A stretch of 64,000 nucleotides of DNA from Falsiruegeria litorea R37 (GCF_900172225.1 NZ_FWFO01000001.1:1674001-1738000), one strand, 5' to 3'. Numbered from the stretch's first letter, positions 43,413 to 53,217 are shown. A program made the numbers and translations. Notes: generated from the letters alone by a model not told the origin.

Positions 43413-44726
43413 TCAGAGAGATGAGAATGCCTGATCCAGGCCGCCCGCCACGCGGTCCACATCTTCGAGCGTGAGACACATGGGTGGCACCATCCGCAGC
43501 GAGCTTTGGAAGGGGCCGGATTTCGACAGGATCAGGCGTTGCGCGCGACAGTGTTCGAACACGGCGGAGGTGGTTGCCGCGTCGGGTTCCTTGGTCTTGC
43601 GGTCCTTGACCATCTCGATGGCCAGCATCAGCCCGCGCCCGCGCACGTCGCCGATGGCGGCGTGCTTGTCCTTCAACTCGTGCAGGCGCGCCAGCAGGGC
43701 GGAACCGACGGTCTTGGCGTTCTCCATCACCTTGTCCTCGCGAATAACTTGCAGCACGGCACGACCTGCGGCACAGGAGGTCGGGTTGGCCCCGTAAGTG
43801 TGGAACATGAACTTTTCGGCCATGGGTGCTGCGATCTCTTTCTTTGCCACCACGGCACCGATGGGGAAGCCATTGCCCAGCCCCTTGGCCATGACAACGA
43901 TGTCCGGCACTACGCCGTCCGCTTCGAACCCCCACATGTGATCGCCGGTGCGGCCAAAGCCTGATTGCACCTCGTCCGCGATATAGAGGCCACCGGCCGC
44001 GCGTACCCGCTCGGCGGCACCTGACATGTACCCTTTGGGCATTTCAATGATGCCGCCATAGCCCTGGACGCTTTCCACGAACATGCCTGCGATCTGGCCA
44101 GTGGTGGCGGTGCGGATGGTCTGGTCGATCTCGTCCAGATAGGGCGCAGCGCCTGCGTTTTCACCAAAGATGCCGCGATACTGGTTCGGCTCGGCGACAA
44201 AGGCCACGTTGCCGGGCATGCCGGGATGGCGCCAGCCCGAGATGCCGGTGAGCGACTGCGCCGAGGCGGTCGGGCCATGGTACGCCGTGCGCAGGGCCAG
44301 CAGATCCAGATTGCCGGTGTAGCTGCGGGCCATGGTCATCGCCAGATCGACAGCCTCGGACCCGGAGTTGGTGAAATGCACCACCCATTCGTGGCCCTTG
44401 GGCATAGTCGCGGCCAGCTCCTCGGCCAGATGGGCCGGGGTGGGATGGTAGAACATTGTCGTGCAATGGGTCAGCTGTTGCGCCTGTTCCATCGCGGCGG
44501 CCACCACGGTGGGATGGGAATGACCGACCGAGATGCAGACATTCATGCCCAGAAGGTCAGTGTATTTGTTCCCTTCGGCATCCCACAGGTACTGCATCGA
44601 GCCCTTCTGGAACACGATCGGGTCCTTGAAGGGCACAAATTTGCGCTGACTGGCAGCATAGTAGTTGTCGCGCCGGGCGGCAGTGGCCTCGGTCGACCAT
44701 TCGGTGTTGAGCGGTTGGTGGGTCAT
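43413..44726 (-). CDS. Class III aminotransferase (AGXT2-like)
   Basis: This is a 437-residue PLP enzyme of the ornithine/AGXT2 group. Markers are GMNVCISVGHSHPTVVAA (about 60), HFTNSGSEAVDLAMTMAR (about 118), the cofactor-binding IADEVQSGFGRTG and the Schiff-base lysine in VVMAKGLGNGFPIGA. It starts 11 nt after the second flavoprotein gene and is last in the MttB operon. It may transaminate the demethylated amino acid or use glyoxylate as acceptor; the substrate cannot be read from sequence. Confidence 0.92.
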   Translation of the reverse strand: MTHQPLNTEWSTEATAARRDNYYAASQRKFVPFKDPIVFQKGSMQYLWDAEGNKYTDLLGMNVCISVGHSHPTVVAAAMEQAQQLTHCTTMFYHPTPAHLAEELAATMPKGHEWVVHFTNSGSEAVDLAMTMARSYTGNLDLLALRTAYHGPTASAQSLTGISGWRHPGMPGNVAFVAEPNQYRGIFGENAGAAPYLDEIDQTIRTATTGQIAGMFVESVQGYGGIIEMPKGYMSGAAERVRAAGGLYIADEVQSGFGRTGDHMWGFEADGVVPDIVVMAKGLGNGFPIGAVVAKKEIAAPMAEKFMFHTYGANPTSCAAGRAVLQVIREDKVMENAKTVGSALLARLHELKDKHAAIGDVRGRGLMLAIEMVKDRKTKEPDAATTSAVFEHCRAQRLILSKSGPFQSSLRMVPPMCLTLEDVDRVAGGLDQAFSSL

Positions 44727-44737
44727 GCTTGCCTCCC

Positions 44738-47149
44738 TCAGGCTTTCAAGCGCAGGTTTTCAGGGTCAAAGGGCGCATCAGACAGGATCGTGGCCTGCGT
44801 CTTGCGCCCCAGGATGGATACGGTGAGGTTCGCGCGTGCGGTACGGTCGCGCAGATAGGCGAGCGCCAGCGTCTTACCGGTGCGGTGTCCGTGCGCGCCC
44901 GAGGTGACAACGCCAACGATTTCATCACCTTGCAAGACAGAGTGCGCGTAGAACGGATCAAACTCGGGGTCGTGGATCTCGAGCAGGACCATGTCCCAAC
45001 GGTCGTCGCTGTCCCTGCGTTCCAGCATGGCGTCGCGACCGGTAAAAGTGCGATCCTTGGCGCGGGCAAACATGCCTACGCCTGCCTCGTGCAGGGTCCG
45101 CTCGGTGGTCAGATCACCGCCCCAGCCGCGATAGCCTTTCTCAAGCCGCATAGAGTTGGCCGCATAGGCGCCGTAGTACCCCATGCCCAACGGTTTGCCG
45201 GAGGTTTCGAGCGCCAAAAAAACCTGTTCCGCCTCAGTGCGGTCCATGTGCAGCTCCCAGCCCAACTCGCCCAGATACGACACCCGCAGCGCGCGCACCT
45301 GCACGCCTGCCACGTCAATCACCTGTGCGCTGAGCCAGGGGAACCCGTCGCCCAGATCGGCACTGGTATGTTGGCTCAGGATGTCACGCGACAGCGGGCC
45401 CATGAGGCCGATAACCGCCATCTCGTCGCACCGGTTGCTCACCGCCACGTCGAACCCTTTGGCGTGGGCTGTCAGCTGATCCATGTCGATCTCTTCCGCA
45501 GCTGCGGCCGAGGTCAGATATGCGTGGGTGTCGCTGAGCATGGTCACGGTGAACTCGGACAGCACGCCGCCCGCCGGGGTCAGCACATGGGTCAGGCCAA
45601 TACGCCCATTCGCAGGCGCGCGGTTTGCCCCCAAGCCGTCGATGAACGCGCGGGCCTCGGGGCCGGTGATGTCGAACTTCGAGAACACCGACAGGTCGGC
45701 CAGCCCGGCCTTGGTGGTGACGGTCTCGACCTCTTTGGCGACATGGGGGAACCAGTTCGGCCGACGAAAGCTCTCATGCGCGATGTCGCCTTGTTTGTCC
45801 GAGAACCAGTTTGGCCGTTCCCAGCCATAGGCCGCGCCCATGACTGCACCACGCTCGACCATCAGATCGTGCAGCGGCGACACGCGTTTGCCGCGTCCGG
45901 CGGGGCGCTCTTCGAACGGATAGTGCACGCCAAATTGCAGGCCGAAACATTCGATGGCCTTCTCGACGCGATAATCGCGGTCCGCCCAGCTCCCGAACCG
46001 GCGACTGTCCACCGCCAAAGCATCCATCGGCGGCGCGCCGTGAGTCATCCAATGCGCCAGGAACCAGCCCGAGCCGCCACCTTCCATCACGCCCATGCTC
46101 GACCCGGTCAGCAGCCAGGCGTTTTCCAACCCATGTGCAGGGCCGATCAGCGGGTTGGCGTCGGGGGTAAAGGTGATTGGTCCGTTGACCACGGTTTTCA
46201 CGCCGCCGTTCATCAGCGCCGGAATGCGCTCCATTGCGGCCTCGATGATATGTTCCACCCGGTCCAGATCGGGCGGCATCAGGTCGGCGCCAAACTCGGG
46301 CGGGACACCGTCGACGGACCAGGCCTGCGCCTCTTTCTCATACGGGCCAAGGATCAGCCCGTCGCGTTCCTGGCGCACGTACCAGCTTTCCTCGGGGTCG
46401 CGGATCATCGGCAGTTCGGGCAGTTTGGCGTCAAGGCGCTCTGTCACTTCGGGCACCGCATCGGTCACCAGATACTGGTGCAGCACCGGCACGGACGGGA
46501 TATTGAGCCCCATCATGTGCCCGATCTCCCAACCCCAGGTTCCGGCCGCGTTGACGATATGGGTTGCTCGGAATGTCTCCTTGGCCGTCTCAACGATCCA
46601 TTTGTCGCCCTCGCGCCGGATGGACTGAACCGCATTGTAGCGGCTGACCTTGGCCCCGTTGCGTGTGGCGACCTGCGCCATCGCATTCGTCGCCAGCGTC
46701 GGATCCACGTGGCCATCATCAGGCTCATAGATGCCCCCGAGCAACCCATCCAGCTTGGCCAGCGGGTGCAGTTCGGCGATCCGCTCGGGCGTCAGAACCT
46801 CCAATGGGTAGCCGGTGAAATCAGACAGACCGGCGACATGGCGGAATTCATCCATCCGGTCCGGGTTCGAGGTGATGCGCATTGCGCCCGAGCGGTGAAA
46901 CCCGCAGTTTTGCCCGGTCTCTTCTGGCAGAATATCGCGGTACAGGCGCACGGATGTGGCGCGCAGCTCCTGAATGGTCGGGTTATGGGCAAAATGCGTG
47001 CACAGCCCGGCAGCATGCCAGGTCGAGCCATGGGTGAGGTCGTTCTTTTCGACCAGCACCACGTCGGACCAACCGGCTTTGGTAAGGTGGTACATAAGTG
47101 ACACGCCCATGGCGCCGCCACCAATGATCAGGACCTGTGCGTTGCTCAT
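44738..47149 (-). CDS. Dimethylglycine/sarcosine dehydrogenase-like flavoprotein (second of the pair)
   Basis: This 803-residue two-part enzyme demethylates an N-methylamine oxidatively and can pass the methyl group to tetrahydrofolate. Residues 1 to about 360 are the FAD domain: VLIIGGGAMGVSLMYHL at 6-22, and His45 in GSTWHAAGLC, the residue that carries FAD covalently in dimethylglycine dehydrogenase. A linker (about 365-425) is followed by the GcvT-type folate domain (about 430-800) with AHESFRRPNWF and KGYRGWGGDLTTERTLHEAG (in parts). It overlaps the upstream paralogue by ATGA. Confidence 0.92.
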   Translation of the reverse strand: MSNAQVLIIGGGAMGVSLMYHLTKAGWSDVVLVEKNDLTHGSTWHAAGLCTHFAHNPTIQELRATSVRLYRDILPEETGQNCGFHRSGAMRITSNPDRMDEFRHVAGLSDFTGYPLEVLTPERIAELHPLAKLDGLLGGIYEPDDGHVDPTLATNAMAQVATRNGAKVSRYNAVQSIRREGDKWIVETAKETFRATHIVNAAGTWGWEIGHMMGLNIPSVPVLHQYLVTDAVPEVTERLDAKLPELPMIRDPEESWYVRQERDGLILGPYEKEAQAWSVDGVPPEFGADLMPPDLDRVEHIIEAAMERIPALMNGGVKTVVNGPITFTPDANPLIGPAHGLENAWLLTGSSMGVMEGGGSGWFLAHWMTHGAPPMDALAVDSRRFGSWADRDYRVEKAIECFGLQFGVHYPFEERPAGRGKRVSPLHDLMVERGAVMGAAYGWERPNWFSDKQGDIAHESFRRPNWFPHVAKEVETVTTKAGLADLSVFSKFDITGPEARAFIDGLGANRAPANGRIGLTHVLTPAGGVLSEFTVTMLSDTHAYLTSAAAAEEIDMDQLTAHAKGFDVAVSNRCDEMAVIGLMGPLSRDILSQHTSADLGDGFPWLSAQVIDVAGVQVRALRVSYLGELGWELHMDRTEAEQVFLALETSGKPLGMGYYGAYAANSMRLEKGYRGWGGDLTTERTLHEAGVGMFARAKDRTFTGRDAMLERRDSDDRWDMVLLEIHDPEFDPFYAHSVLQGDEIVGVVTSGAHGHRTGKTLALAYLRDRTARANLTVSILGRKTQATILSDAPFDPENLRLKA

Positions 47150-49539
47150 CCGCGCATCCTTTCGCCTTTGGGGTCAAATGGGGCACGGGGCAGGGCCCGC
47201 GCCGGATAGGTTTTGCCTGCAACGTCGAAGGTGAAGTCGCGGGTGCAGGTGTCCGTCAGCTTTTCACCCGGAGCGATCTCGATCATGCCCAAAGCCAACG
47301 TCAGGCCTGTGCGTGCGCCCTTGGCGCCGGATGTGGTCAGACCTACGACGCGGCCATGCTCAAGGATCGGCTCGTCATGCAGGATCAGCGGATCGCCCTC
47401 GATCTGAAATAGGCAGAGCTTGCGGCTGAGGCCTTGGGCGCGCTGCGCCTCCAGCGCGGGTTTGCCGATGAAGTCTTTGTCCCAGTCGATGGTAAAGCCA
47501 AGACCGGCCTCCAGCGGTGTGATCTCGGGACCCAAATCATGGCCCCAATGACGAAACGCCTTCTCGATCCGGCAGGCTTCCAGCGCATACATGCCCATGG
47601 GTTTGGCACCGGAGGTGATGAGCGCGTCAAAGACCACGCGCGCCTGAGCGGTTGGGATGTTCAACTCCCAGCCCAATTCGCCCACAAAACTCATCCGGGT
47701 GGCGCGGCAGTCCACACCAGCCACCACCACATCGCGCGCGGTGGAGAACGGAAAATTCACCCAATCGGCGTCGCTTATCCTGCTCAGAATATCACGGGCC
47801 GCAGCCCCCATCAGGCCGATTACACACTCGTCATCGGTGACATCGTGCAAGGCAACCCGCCAGACCGCGAAGCGGCGGCGCAGCAGCGCCCCGTCCCGCC
47901 AGCGGGTCGCAGCACCAGAGGTGATGCGGTAATGCTGGCTCCCCAACCGGGTCACGGTCAGATCGCCCTCGATCCCGCCCTTGTCGTTGAGCATTGGCGT
48001 ATAAACGGCGCGGCCCACAGGAACATCCATCTGAGCACAGACCAGCTCATTCATGGCTGCCACCGCATCGGGGCCAATGACGTCGAACTTGCCAAAGGGT
48101 GACAAATCAAGCAGCACCGCGCCATCCTGCATCTGTGCGGCTTCGCGCCGGGCAATCGGATACCAGGGCTGCGCGCCAACCGAATAGGGCAGATCGCGTT
48201 CGACCTCGGTTTCCGCATACCACAGCCCACGCTCCCACCCGGCAGTCAGGCCAAAGACAGCGCCCTGCGCCGCCCAGGCCTCATGCAGGTCCGAGCATCG
48301 CAACCCACGCCCCGTCTTGGGTTGTTTGAACGGCCAGTGCATCGCCATCAGATCGGCCACGCTCTCGGCCATCCGGTCCGCCATATGCACATCCGTTGCC
48401 GCGCGAGGGTCGGCACGGGCCACGTCAACCTCCCACAGATCCATAGGTGGCTGACCATCCACAACCCAATCCGCCAACACCCGACCAATCCCGGCCGAAG
48501 ACATGATGCCGACCGAGTTCATGCCCGCCGCCACAAACAGCCCGTCCACCTCGGGCGCGGCCCCAACCAAGGGCCGCGTGTCATTGGTGAAGCTCTCGGG
48601 CCCGTTCATGAAGTGCTGAATGCCAGTTTCGGCCAGGGCCGGGACCAGTTCCAACGCGGCCTCCATGAAGGGCGCAAACTGTTCCCAATCCTCGGGCATC
48701 TCCAGGAACGGACGGTCGCCCTCGAGGCCAAAAGCATCCCAGACCTTGGCATCGGGTTCAAACCCGCCGATCACCAGCTTGCCCGCATCGCCCTTGATAT
48801 AGATGCCAGTGTCCATATCCCGGATCACCGGAAACGGATCGGGCAGGCCCGGCATGGGCTCGGTCACCACATACATATGCTCCACCGCCTGCAGCGGCAG
48901 GTGCAGCCCGGCCGCCTCGGCCAGGGGTTTCGACCACGCCCCGGCGCAGATCACGACGCTCTCGGCCTCAATCTCTGTCCCATCGCCAAGCGCGACGCCC
49001 CGCGCGGTCCCGCCCTCGGCCAGGATACCACCAACGGCACAATTCTCGCGAATTTCCACGCCCTTGGACCGGGCCGCGCGGGCATAGGCCATGCACAGAT
49101 CGACCGGGTTCACATTGGCGTCTTCAGCCACCCACATGGCGCCTGCGTGGCCCGAGACGTCGAGCCCCGGCACATCCACCTCATCCGCGCCGATGACCTG
49201 CGCGTTCAGCCCGAAATGCCGACCCAGAGTGGAAATTCGGTGCAACTCGTCCAGCCGCTCCTCGCGTCGTGCCAGCCAGTAGCCGCCGGTCTGGCGATAC
49301 CCGGTGGCCATGCCGGTTTCGGCCTCCAAACGGGGAAACAGCTCCAGCGCATAGCTTGCCAGCTTGGTCATGTTGGGCGTGGCCCTGAGCGGACCGACGA
49401 TCCCGGCGGCATGCCACGATGTGCCAGAGGTCAGCAGATTGCGCTCCAGCAGCAGCACATCATTCGCCCCGCGATGCGCCAGGTGATAGGCAACCGACAA
49501 CCCGATGGCGCCGCCGCCGATGATGATCGTGCGGCCCAT
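47146..49539 (-). CDS. Dimethylglycine/sarcosine dehydrogenase-like flavoprotein (first of the pair)
   Basis: This is 797 residues with the same layout as its neighbour: the FAD motif IIIGGGAIGLSVAYHLAHRG at 5-24, the expected flavin-linked His43 in TSWHAAGIVG, and a GcvT-type C-terminal half with RIEKAFRHWGHDLGPEITPLEAGLGF (in parts). Though paralogous, the two share only moderate similarity, so they likely act on two successive methyl groups or on different substrates. Its start overlaps the MttB-like gene stop by one base. Confidence 0.92.
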   Translation of the reverse strand: MGRTIIIGGGAIGLSVAYHLAHRGANDVLLLERNLLTSGTSWHAAGIVGPLRATPNMTKLASYALELFPRLEAETGMATGYRQTGGYWLARREERLDELHRISTLGRHFGLNAQVIGADEVDVPGLDVSGHAGAMWVAEDANVNPVDLCMAYARAARSKGVEIRENCAVGGILAEGGTARGVALGDGTEIEAESVVICAGAWSKPLAEAAGLHLPLQAVEHMYVVTEPMPGLPDPFPVIRDMDTGIYIKGDAGKLVIGGFEPDAKVWDAFGLEGDRPFLEMPEDWEQFAPFMEAALELVPALAETGIQHFMNGPESFTNDTRPLVGAAPEVDGLFVAAGMNSVGIMSSAGIGRVLADWVVDGQPPMDLWEVDVARADPRAATDVHMADRMAESVADLMAMHWPFKQPKTGRGLRCSDLHEAWAAQGAVFGLTAGWERGLWYAETEVERDLPYSVGAQPWYPIARREAAQMQDGAVLLDLSPFGKFDVIGPDAVAAMNELVCAQMDVPVGRAVYTPMLNDKGGIEGDLTVTRLGSQHYRITSGAATRWRDGALLRRRFAVWRVALHDVTDDECVIGLMGAAARDILSRISDADWVNFPFSTARDVVVAGVDCRATRMSFVGELGWELNIPTAQARVVFDALITSGAKPMGMYALEACRIEKAFRHWGHDLGPEITPLEAGLGFTIDWDKDFIGKPALEAQRAQGLSRKLCLFQIEGDPLILHDEPILEHGRVVGLTTSGAKGARTGLTLALGMIEIAPGEKLTDTCTRDFTFDVAGKTYPARALPRAPFDPKGERMRG

Positions 49540-51077
49540 CAGAAGTAATCCATGTCTGGTGTCTCGGATTTGCGCTGCGCGATATAGGCCTGCAGCTCTT
49601 CGTCGATGGCCGGATCAAGGCCGGGATCCTCATAAGCCTCCAGATGTTTCTTCCACAATCCATTGGCGCGCTGCGCAGTGTCCAGAGACCCGGCCGCTTC
49701 CCAATGCTCATAGGCATTGTTGTCCGGCGTCTCGGGCCGGAAGAGGGCGGACATGAAATTGGCCTGCGTGTGCTCACTCCCCAGGAAATGCGCGCCAGGG
49801 CCGGTGGCGGCAATGGCGCTCATGGCCTGCGCGTTTTCGCTCAGATCGATGCCGTCAAAGAAGCGGGCCAGTTTTCCGCACAGATCAGCATCGATCATGG
49901 TCTTCTCAAAGCTGGTCACAAGCCCGCCCTCCAACCAGCCGGTGGCGTGGTTGATCAAGTTTGCACCGGCAAACATCGACATCATCAGGCCCCAGGTCGC
50001 TTCCTGCTGGCTCTGCGCATCCGGTACTTTCGACGCGCTCAGCGTGCCGACCGTGTGCAGCGGCACCCCCAGACGGCGGGCCAGTTGCCCTGCGGCCAGC
50101 ACCATTTGGCCCGCTTCGGGCGTGCCAAAGGTCGGCGCACCCGATTGCATTGACATCGTAGACGCAAAAGAGCCCATCAAGACCGGCGCGCCGGGTTTCA
50201 CCAATTGCGCCAGCGTCAGACAGGCAAGTGCTTCGGCCAGAACCTGCGCCATGGTGCCTGCAACGGTGCAGGGGCTCATGGCGCCTGTCAAAACCCAAGG
50301 GGCGGTGGCCACCGGTTGTCCTGCGCGGGCGTAGGTTTTTAGCGCACCCGACATATGCGCATCCATCACCAGCGGCGCGTTGGTGTTCGACACGCAATAG
50401 AGCACCGGGTTTTCGGCCACATATTCCGCCCCAAAGACGATCCGTGCCATGTCGAGCGCATGACCGGCCCGTTCCGCCCCGATGAAGGCCCCCATAAAGG
50501 GCCGGTCGGAATAGCGTATGTGGGTATAGAGCATGTCCAGATGCCGCTTGTTCGCGGGCAGGTCGACAGGTTCGCAAACAACGCCACCCGAATGATGCAG
50601 CCAAGGAATGGTGTGGTGCAGCTTCACCAGCGTCTGAAAATCGTCAAAGGTCGCATAGCGGCGGCCGCGGTCCAGATCATGCACAAAAGGCGGTCCCCAG
50701 GACGGGCAGAGCACGGTGGCATCACCCCCCATCTGCACCGAATTGGCGGGGTTGCGGGCGTGCTGCATGAACTGCTTGGGCGCTGTGGCCTGAATGGTCT
50801 TGCGGCAGAACCCGCGTTCAAACCGCACCCGCGTGCCGTCCACGTTGCAACCTGCATTGGCAAAGATGTCCAGGATTTCGGGGTCTTCGACGAACTCCAT
50901 CCCGGTCTCGGCCAGAATGGTGTCGGCGTTCTCTTCGATCAGGCACAGACCCTCTTCGCCGAGGATGTTGAACGTGCCCAGCTTGCGCAGGATGAAGGGC
51001 GCGCGGGGTTGTCCGACCTGGCCGCGCGCGGCCCCCCGATCGCGTTTGCGACGACGTTTTACAGGTGTCTCAGTCAT
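49539..51077 (-). CDS. MttB-like (trimethylamine methyltransferase superfamily) protein, without pyrrolysine
   Basis: This 512-residue protein belongs to the MttB superfamily. It has no in-frame TAG, so it is of the non-pyrrolysine type, some of which (MtgB) demethylate glycine betaine to a corrinoid protein. Markers are ILGEEGLCLIEENADTILAETGMEF (in parts, about 40), FVHDLDRGRRYATFDDF, and FGTPEAGQMVLAAGQLARRLGVPLHT (in parts). The N-terminus is highly basic (KRRRKRDRGAARG). No corrinoid protein or methylcorrinoid:folate methyltransferase is encoded nearby. It is the first gene of the operon, with GGGAGG before the ATG. Confidence 0.9.
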   Translation of the reverse strand: MTETPVKRRRKRDRGAARGQVGQPRAPFILRKLGTFNILGEEGLCLIEENADTILAETGMEFVEDPEILDIFANAGCNVDGTRVRFERGFCRKTIQATAPKQFMQHARNPANSVQMGGDATVLCPSWGPPFVHDLDRGRRYATFDDFQTLVKLHHTIPWLHHSGGVVCEPVDLPANKRHLDMLYTHIRYSDRPFMGAFIGAERAGHALDMARIVFGAEYVAENPVLYCVSNTNAPLVMDAHMSGALKTYARAGQPVATAPWVLTGAMSPCTVAGTMAQVLAEALACLTLAQLVKPGAPVLMGSFASTMSMQSGAPTFGTPEAGQMVLAAGQLARRLGVPLHTVGTLSASKVPDAQSQQEATWGLMMSMFAGANLINHATGWLEGGLVTSFEKTMIDADLCGKLARFFDGIDLSENAQAMSAIAATGPGAHFLGSEHTQANFMSALFRPETPDNNAYEHWEAAGSLDTAQRANGLWKKHLEAYEDPGLDPAIDEELQAYIAQRKSETPDMDYF

Positions 51078-51130
51078 GACCCGCCTCCCTCGGTTTCACA
51101 TAATCTGGCGGTTGTGGTGCATTCGATCAA

Positions 51131-51164
51131 TTGACAGTTGTCAGTATTAGGATTTCTAATACTG
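51131..51164. promoter_or_regulatory. LysR promoter with overlapping 23-bp palindrome
   Basis: TTGACA (51131-51136), an 18-bp spacer and TCTAAT (51155-51160) form a good promoter for the LysR gene. A perfect dyad, CAGTATTAG (51142-51150) and CTAATACTG (51156-51164) around five bases, covers the -10 and has the T-N11-A pattern of LysR sites. A second small dyad, TGACA-GT-TGTCA, overlaps the -35. Self-repression and control of the divergent MttB operon are likely. Confidence 0.7.
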
Positions 51165-51184
51165 GTAGGTGCGAAAGGCTGATC

Positions 51185-52168
51185 ATGGACATAAAATTCA
51201 CAACGAATGCAAATATTATCAAGGCGTTGGAGGTTTTTGTTGCGGTGGTCGAAACCGGGCAGATGACGGCGGCGGCACGGTTGACTGGTATGACGCAATC
51301 AGCGGCGTCTCAGCACATCGGGACATTGGAAAAACACTATGATGTCAAATTGTTGGACCGTTCAACGCGCCCGGTGAAGCCAACGCAGGCGGGGGTGATG
51401 ATGTACCGTCATGCCGGCCGCATCCTGCAGGCGGTCGGGGAACTGGCCAGTGACATGCGTCACCAGGGCCCGACGCCCATCAGCCGGTTGCGGCTGGGAC
51501 TACAAGCCTCGATCGCCACGACCCTGTCACCCGGTTTGGTGCGGATGGCCAAGGACCGCTTTGGCGTGCAGGACATGGTGCTGCATGCGGGCCAGAGCGG
51601 CGATCACGAGGCGCTGCTCAGGACCAAACAGGCCGATATTGCCATCACCTCGGACCCGTTATTGGACATGGATGGGTTGGAACGGCACGCGGTTCTGACC
51701 GAGGCGTTCTTGCTGGTCCTGCCGCCCGGATTTGACCAACCTGTGCTGGATCTGGAGCAGGTGCTGCGCCACCTCCCACTGGTGCGCTTTGCCGACACCA
51801 CCAACGTGGGCCGCCGGATCGGGCAGCACCTGCGTCGTCTGCGCCTGCAGCCCGAGCGGGTGATTCAGGCCGACCGCTCCAGCATGGTGACAGCCTGCGT
51901 CGCCGACGGCATGGGATTTACCTTGTTGACACCGACCTTGTTGATTGACGGGTTGGTGGAACGCATGCCGCTGGACCTGCGACCCTTGCCGGGGGCAAGG
52001 ATGAGCCGCTCGATCACCGTTGTGGCGCGGGATGGAGAGTTGGGGGAGTTGCCCAAGGCCTTTGCCGAATACGCCCGCGTGTCGCTTGTTGACCAGATTG
52101 CGGGGCAGATGGGCAAGATCGGCAGCGACGCTTTGGCTGGTCTGGAGGCAGAGGAGGAGCCCGCATGA
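51185..52168 (+). CDS. LysR-family transcriptional regulator
   Basis: This is a 327-residue LTTR. The helix-turn-helix (about 12-75) includes ALEVFVAVVETGQMTAAARL, TQSAASQHIGTLEKHY and LLDRSTRPVKPTQAG. The effector domain begins at about 102 (SRLRLGLQASIATTLSPGLV). The ATG at 51185 has AAAGG upstream; a TTG-started longer frame at 51131 would run through the promoter. Its stop overlaps the TauD-like gene (ATGA), and it is divergent to the MttB operon, so it should regulate both. Confidence 0.92.
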   Translation: MDIKFTTNANIIKALEVFVAVVETGQMTAAARLTGMTQSAASQHIGTLEKHYDVKLLDRSTRPVKPTQAGVMMYRHAGRILQAVGELASDMRHQGPTPISRLRLGLQASIATTLSPGLVRMAKDRFGVQDMVLHAGQSGDHEALLRTKQADIAITSDPLLDMDGLERHAVLTEAFLLVLPPGFDQPVLDLEQVLRHLPLVRFADTTNVGRRIGQHLRRLRLQPERVIQADRSSMVTACVADGMGFTLLTPTLLIDGLVERMPLDLRPLPGARMSRSITVVARDGELGELPKAFAEYARVSLVDQIAGQMGKIGSDALAGLEAEEEPA

Positions 52169-53217
52169 CCCATCGTGACTTGCCGCCCCAGATTGACACG
52201 CCTGCCGCCTGGGTGGGACGCGATCTGGCGGAGCGGCCCGAGGATTGGCTGTATCAGCTGGCACCGGATGACGTCGCCGACCTGGAACAGGCAGCGCGGC
52301 ATTTCCTGTCGCTGAACCGTGATGTCGGAGAGATCACGGCCGAGGGCTTTCCCCTGACGCAGTTCGCGGCTCACCTGAGCGCCTTGCGCGACAAGCTGCT
52401 GAACGGCGTCGGGGTCGAGGTGCTGCGCGGATTGCCAGTAGAAGCCTATGATCAGAAGATGGCGGCAGCGGTGTTCTGTGGCATTGGAGCACATCTGGGC
52501 TCGGCCCGGTCTCAGAACGCGGATGGGCATATCCTGGGCCATGTGCGCGATGTGGGGCGGGACCCGAATGATCCTACGGCGCGGATCTATCAGACCTCGG
52601 CCCGGCAGAGCTTTCACACCGACAGTGCGGATGTGGTGGGGCTCTTGTGTCTGCGGGACGCCAAAGAGGGGGGCGACTCGCTGCTGGTGAGCGCCGAGAC
52701 GATTTTCAACCGGATGCGGGCCGCGCGCCCCGACCTGCTGGCGCGGCTCTTTGATCCTATTGCCACCGACCGGCGGGGCGAGGTGCCCGAGGGGATGGAG
52801 CCTTACATGACCATCCCGCCGTTCAGCTGGCATGCGGGCAAGCTGACGGTGTTTTATCAGCGCCAATACATCGACAGCGCCCAACGGTTCGAGGGCGCCA
52901 TGCGCCTGACACCTGCTCACGTCGAGGCGTTGGACATGTTCGATGCGCTTGCCAATGACCCCGAGCTGCACATCACCATGCGGCTGCAACCGGGTGACAT
53001 GCAGTTCGTCTATAACCATGCGATGCTGCATGACCGGACCGGGTTCATCGACTGGCCGGATCCAGACAAGCGCCGCCACCTGTTCCGCCTGTGGCTGTCG
53101 CTGCCGGGGGATCGACCGCTGCCACCTGTCTTTGCTGAACGGTATGGCGACCTGACGATTGGAGCCCGCGGGGGGATCATCACCGACAGGACCCGCCTGC
53201 ACGCGCCTTTGGATTAA
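52165..53217 (+). CDS. TauD/TfdA-family iron/2-oxoglutarate dioxygenase
   Basis: This is a 350-residue dioxygenase. The iron ligands are His151 and Asp153 (SFHTDSADVVG) and the distal His289 (AMLHDRTGF); the 2-oxoglutarate-binding Arg is probably Arg308 (RHLFRLWLS). The family also contains hydroxylases of gamma-butyrobetaine and other amines, which would fit the methylated-amine genes next to it. It is co-transcribed with the LysR gene (ATGA overlap). The substrate is unknown. Confidence 0.9.
   Translation: MTHRDLPPQIDTPAAWVGRDLAERPEDWLYQLAPDDVADLEQAARHFLSLNRDVGEITAEGFPLTQFAAHLSALRDKLLNGVGVEVLRGLPVEAYDQKMAAAVFCGIGAHLGSARSQNADGHILGHVRDVGRDPNDPTARIYQTSARQSFHTDSADVVGLLCLRDAKEGGDSLLVSAETIFNRMRAARPDLLARLFDPIATDRRGEVPEGMEPYMTIPPFSWHAGKLTVFYQRQYIDSAQRFEGAMRLTPAHVEALDMFDALANDPELHITMRLQPGDMQFVYNHAMLHDRTGFIDWPDPDKRRHLFRLWLSLPGDRPLPPVFAERYGDLTIGARGGIITDRTRLHAPLD

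Noticed and set aside
44729-47101. 790-codon open frame on the plus strand
   Set aside because: It is antisense to the flavoprotein gene at 44738-47149, which has clear FAD and folate domains.
48283-49548. 421-codon open frame on the plus strand
   Set aside because: It is antisense to the other flavoprotein gene; no recognisable domain.
49539-51077. Possible pyrrolysine-containing MttB
   Set aside because: The frame is open to a TGA with no in-frame TAG, and no pyl genes are present.
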